A model generated the notes under the pieces. It saw only the letters and a program-made list of their open reading frames with translations, did not search any database and was not told where the DNA came from. Shown here piece by piece: positions 6,362 to 7,284 of a stretch of 7,284 nucleotides of DNA. Source of the stretch: Asaia bogorensis (lineage in GTDB: Bacteria > Pseudomonadota > Alphaproteobacteria > Acetobacterales > Acetobacteraceae); contig CAMCZJ010000152.1 of the NCBI GenBank assembly GCA_945886995.1, forward strand, positions 1 through 7,284. Reading direction: 5' to 3'. Position numbers and translations under genes: made by a program. Position 1 is the first letter of the stretch. Each line of letters starts with the position of its first letter.

Positions 6362-7284
6362 AGAGGGGTGACCAGAAACACCATCCCCACCCCGCTCCGC
6401 GCCCCGCTTGATGGCGGTGCCGCCGCCGCCAACCTCCCCGTTTGGGACCTTTCGGACCTGTACAAGGCGCCCGATGACCCTGCGCTGGCGCGCGACCTCG
6501 ACCGCGCTGAGGCCAATGCCCGCGCCTTCTCCGCCAGGCTTGCCGGCAAGCTGGCCGCCATTTCAGGCAACGACCTGGCGTCGGCGATTGCCGAGTATGA
6601 GGCGATTGAGGAAATCCTGGGCCGCGTCATGTCCTATGCCCAGCTTGTCTTCAGCGGCGATGCGGAAGACCCGGCCAATGGGCGTTTCTATCAAACCATG
6701 CAGGAACGCGCGACCACGATCAGCAGCCATCTGATCTTCTTCACGCTGGAATTGAACCGGCTGGAAGATGCGCTCCTGGATGGCAAATGCGCTGCCTCCC
6801 CTGCCCTCGCCCATTTCCGGCCTTGGCTCAGGGACCTTCGCGTTTTTCGCCCGCATCAGCTTTCTGATGAGGCGGAAAAGCTGCTGCACGAGAAGGAAGT
6901 GACGGGCCGATCCGCCTGGAATCGGCTGTTTGATGAAACCATCGCCACCATGAAGGTGAGCGTCTCGCTGCCGAGTGGCGCGGAAAGCCTGACGGTTTCT
7001 GACGCGCTGAACAGGCTTTCGGATGGGGATCGCGCGGTGCGTGCAGCCGCAGCCCAAGGGGTTTCGGCGGCGTTTGCTGAAAAGGGCCGGCTGTTCACGC
7101 TGATCACGAATACCTTGGCGAAAGACAAGGAGATTATTGACAAGTGGCGGCGCTACCCGCGCCCCGCTTCCGCGCGCAACCGCGCCAATATGGTGGAAGA
7201 TGAGGTGGTGGAGGCTTTGGTTTCCGCTGTGCGCGCCAGCTTCCCGCGGCTGTCGCATCGCTATTACGCCATGAAGGCGAAATG
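6359..7284 (+). CDS. M3-family oligoendopeptidase (PepF-like), N-terminal part
   Basis: The frame is open from ATG 6359 to the right edge (308 full codons), so the protein is cut. It starts with a short Ala/Pro-rich leader, then LPVWDLSDLYKAPDDPALARDL (about residues 27-48), the opening typical of bacterial oligoendopeptidase F-like M3 enzymes. The helical prolyl-oligopeptidase-like lid region follows (EYEAIEEILGRVMSYAQLVFSGD, FTLELNRLED). Near the edge is NMVEDEVVEALVSAVRASFPRLSHRYYAMKAK, a well-conserved stretch in the family. The family is a cytosolic zinc metallopeptidase that cuts short peptides. The HExxH zinc motif should lie several hundred bases beyond the window, so activity cannot be judged. 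ATG 6359 has no Shine-Dalgarno. GTG 6368 is in frame and gives MTRNTIPTPL; it lies 6 bases after a weak TATATG box, so a leaderless GTG start is an alternative. The first codons up to about 6420 are not part of the conserved domain, so the exact start is uncertain. Confidence 0.88.
   Translation, partial: MRGVTRNTIPTPLRAPLDGGAAAANLPVWDLSDLYKAPDDPALARDLDRAEANARAFSARLAGKLAAISGNDLASAIAEYEAIEEILGRVMSYAQLVFSGDAEDPANGRFYQTMQERATTISSHLIFFTLELNRLEDALLDGKCAASPALAHFRPWLRDLRVFRPHQLSDEAEKLLHEKEVTGRSAWNRLFDETIATMKVSVSLPSGAESLTVSDALNRLSDGDRAVRAAAAQGVSAAFAEKGRLFTLITNTLAKDKEIIDKWRRYPRPASARNRANMVEDEVVEALVSAVRASFPRLSHRYYAMKAK

Noticed and set aside
6563..7258. Minus-strand open frame (231 codons) opposite the M3 peptidase.
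   Set aside because: Antisense shadow of a convincing oligoendopeptidase frame; no domain signal.

Overview
This is a GC-rich, densely coded chromosomal window. It most likely comes from an alphaproteobacterium, and the protein style fits Rhodospirillales/Acetobacteraceae. That placement is an inference from base composition and remembered protein families, not from a search. I see no rRNA or tRNA gene, insertion sequence, CRISPR array, phage gene or integrase, and no non-coding stretch longer than about 100 bases. It reads as an ordinary housekeeping and metabolic region, and I found no clear new multi-gene system.

Layout, left to right. (1) The C-terminal end of a DUF2306-type membrane protein (+), cut by the window edge. 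(2) A short AT-rich gap, then a RadC/UPF0758 protein with an intact JAMM metal site (+). (3) A secreted, PDZ-less trypsin-fold serine protease with a complete His/Asp/Ser triad (+). (4) A 467-residue class III (CaiB/BaiF) CoA transferase relative (-) whose two halves appear in the reverse of the usual order. (5) A conventional 380-residue class III CoA transferase (+), divergent from gene 4 across about 99 bp. (6) A long-chain acyl-CoA synthetase of the FadD/AMP-binding family (-). (7) The N-terminal half of an M3-family oligoendopeptidase (PepF-like, +), cut by the right edge before its HExxH zinc site.

The three central genes (two CoA transferases and one acyl-CoA ligase) are a plausible group acting on CoA thioesters. 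The ligase activates a carboxylic acid with ATP, and the transferases move CoA between acids. They are not one operon: their orientations are -, +, -, so any co-regulation would have to come through the divergent promoter region at 3334-3432. The substrates cannot be read from the sequence. Convergent gene pairs end only 10 bp (1919/1930) and 6 bp (4575/4582) apart, with no recognisable intrinsic terminator in either gap.

The observation most worth a second look is the half-swapped domain order of the CoA transferase at 1930-3333. Its N-terminal half matches the C-terminal half of its normal neighbour, and an aspartate in the catalytic position occurs once in each half.
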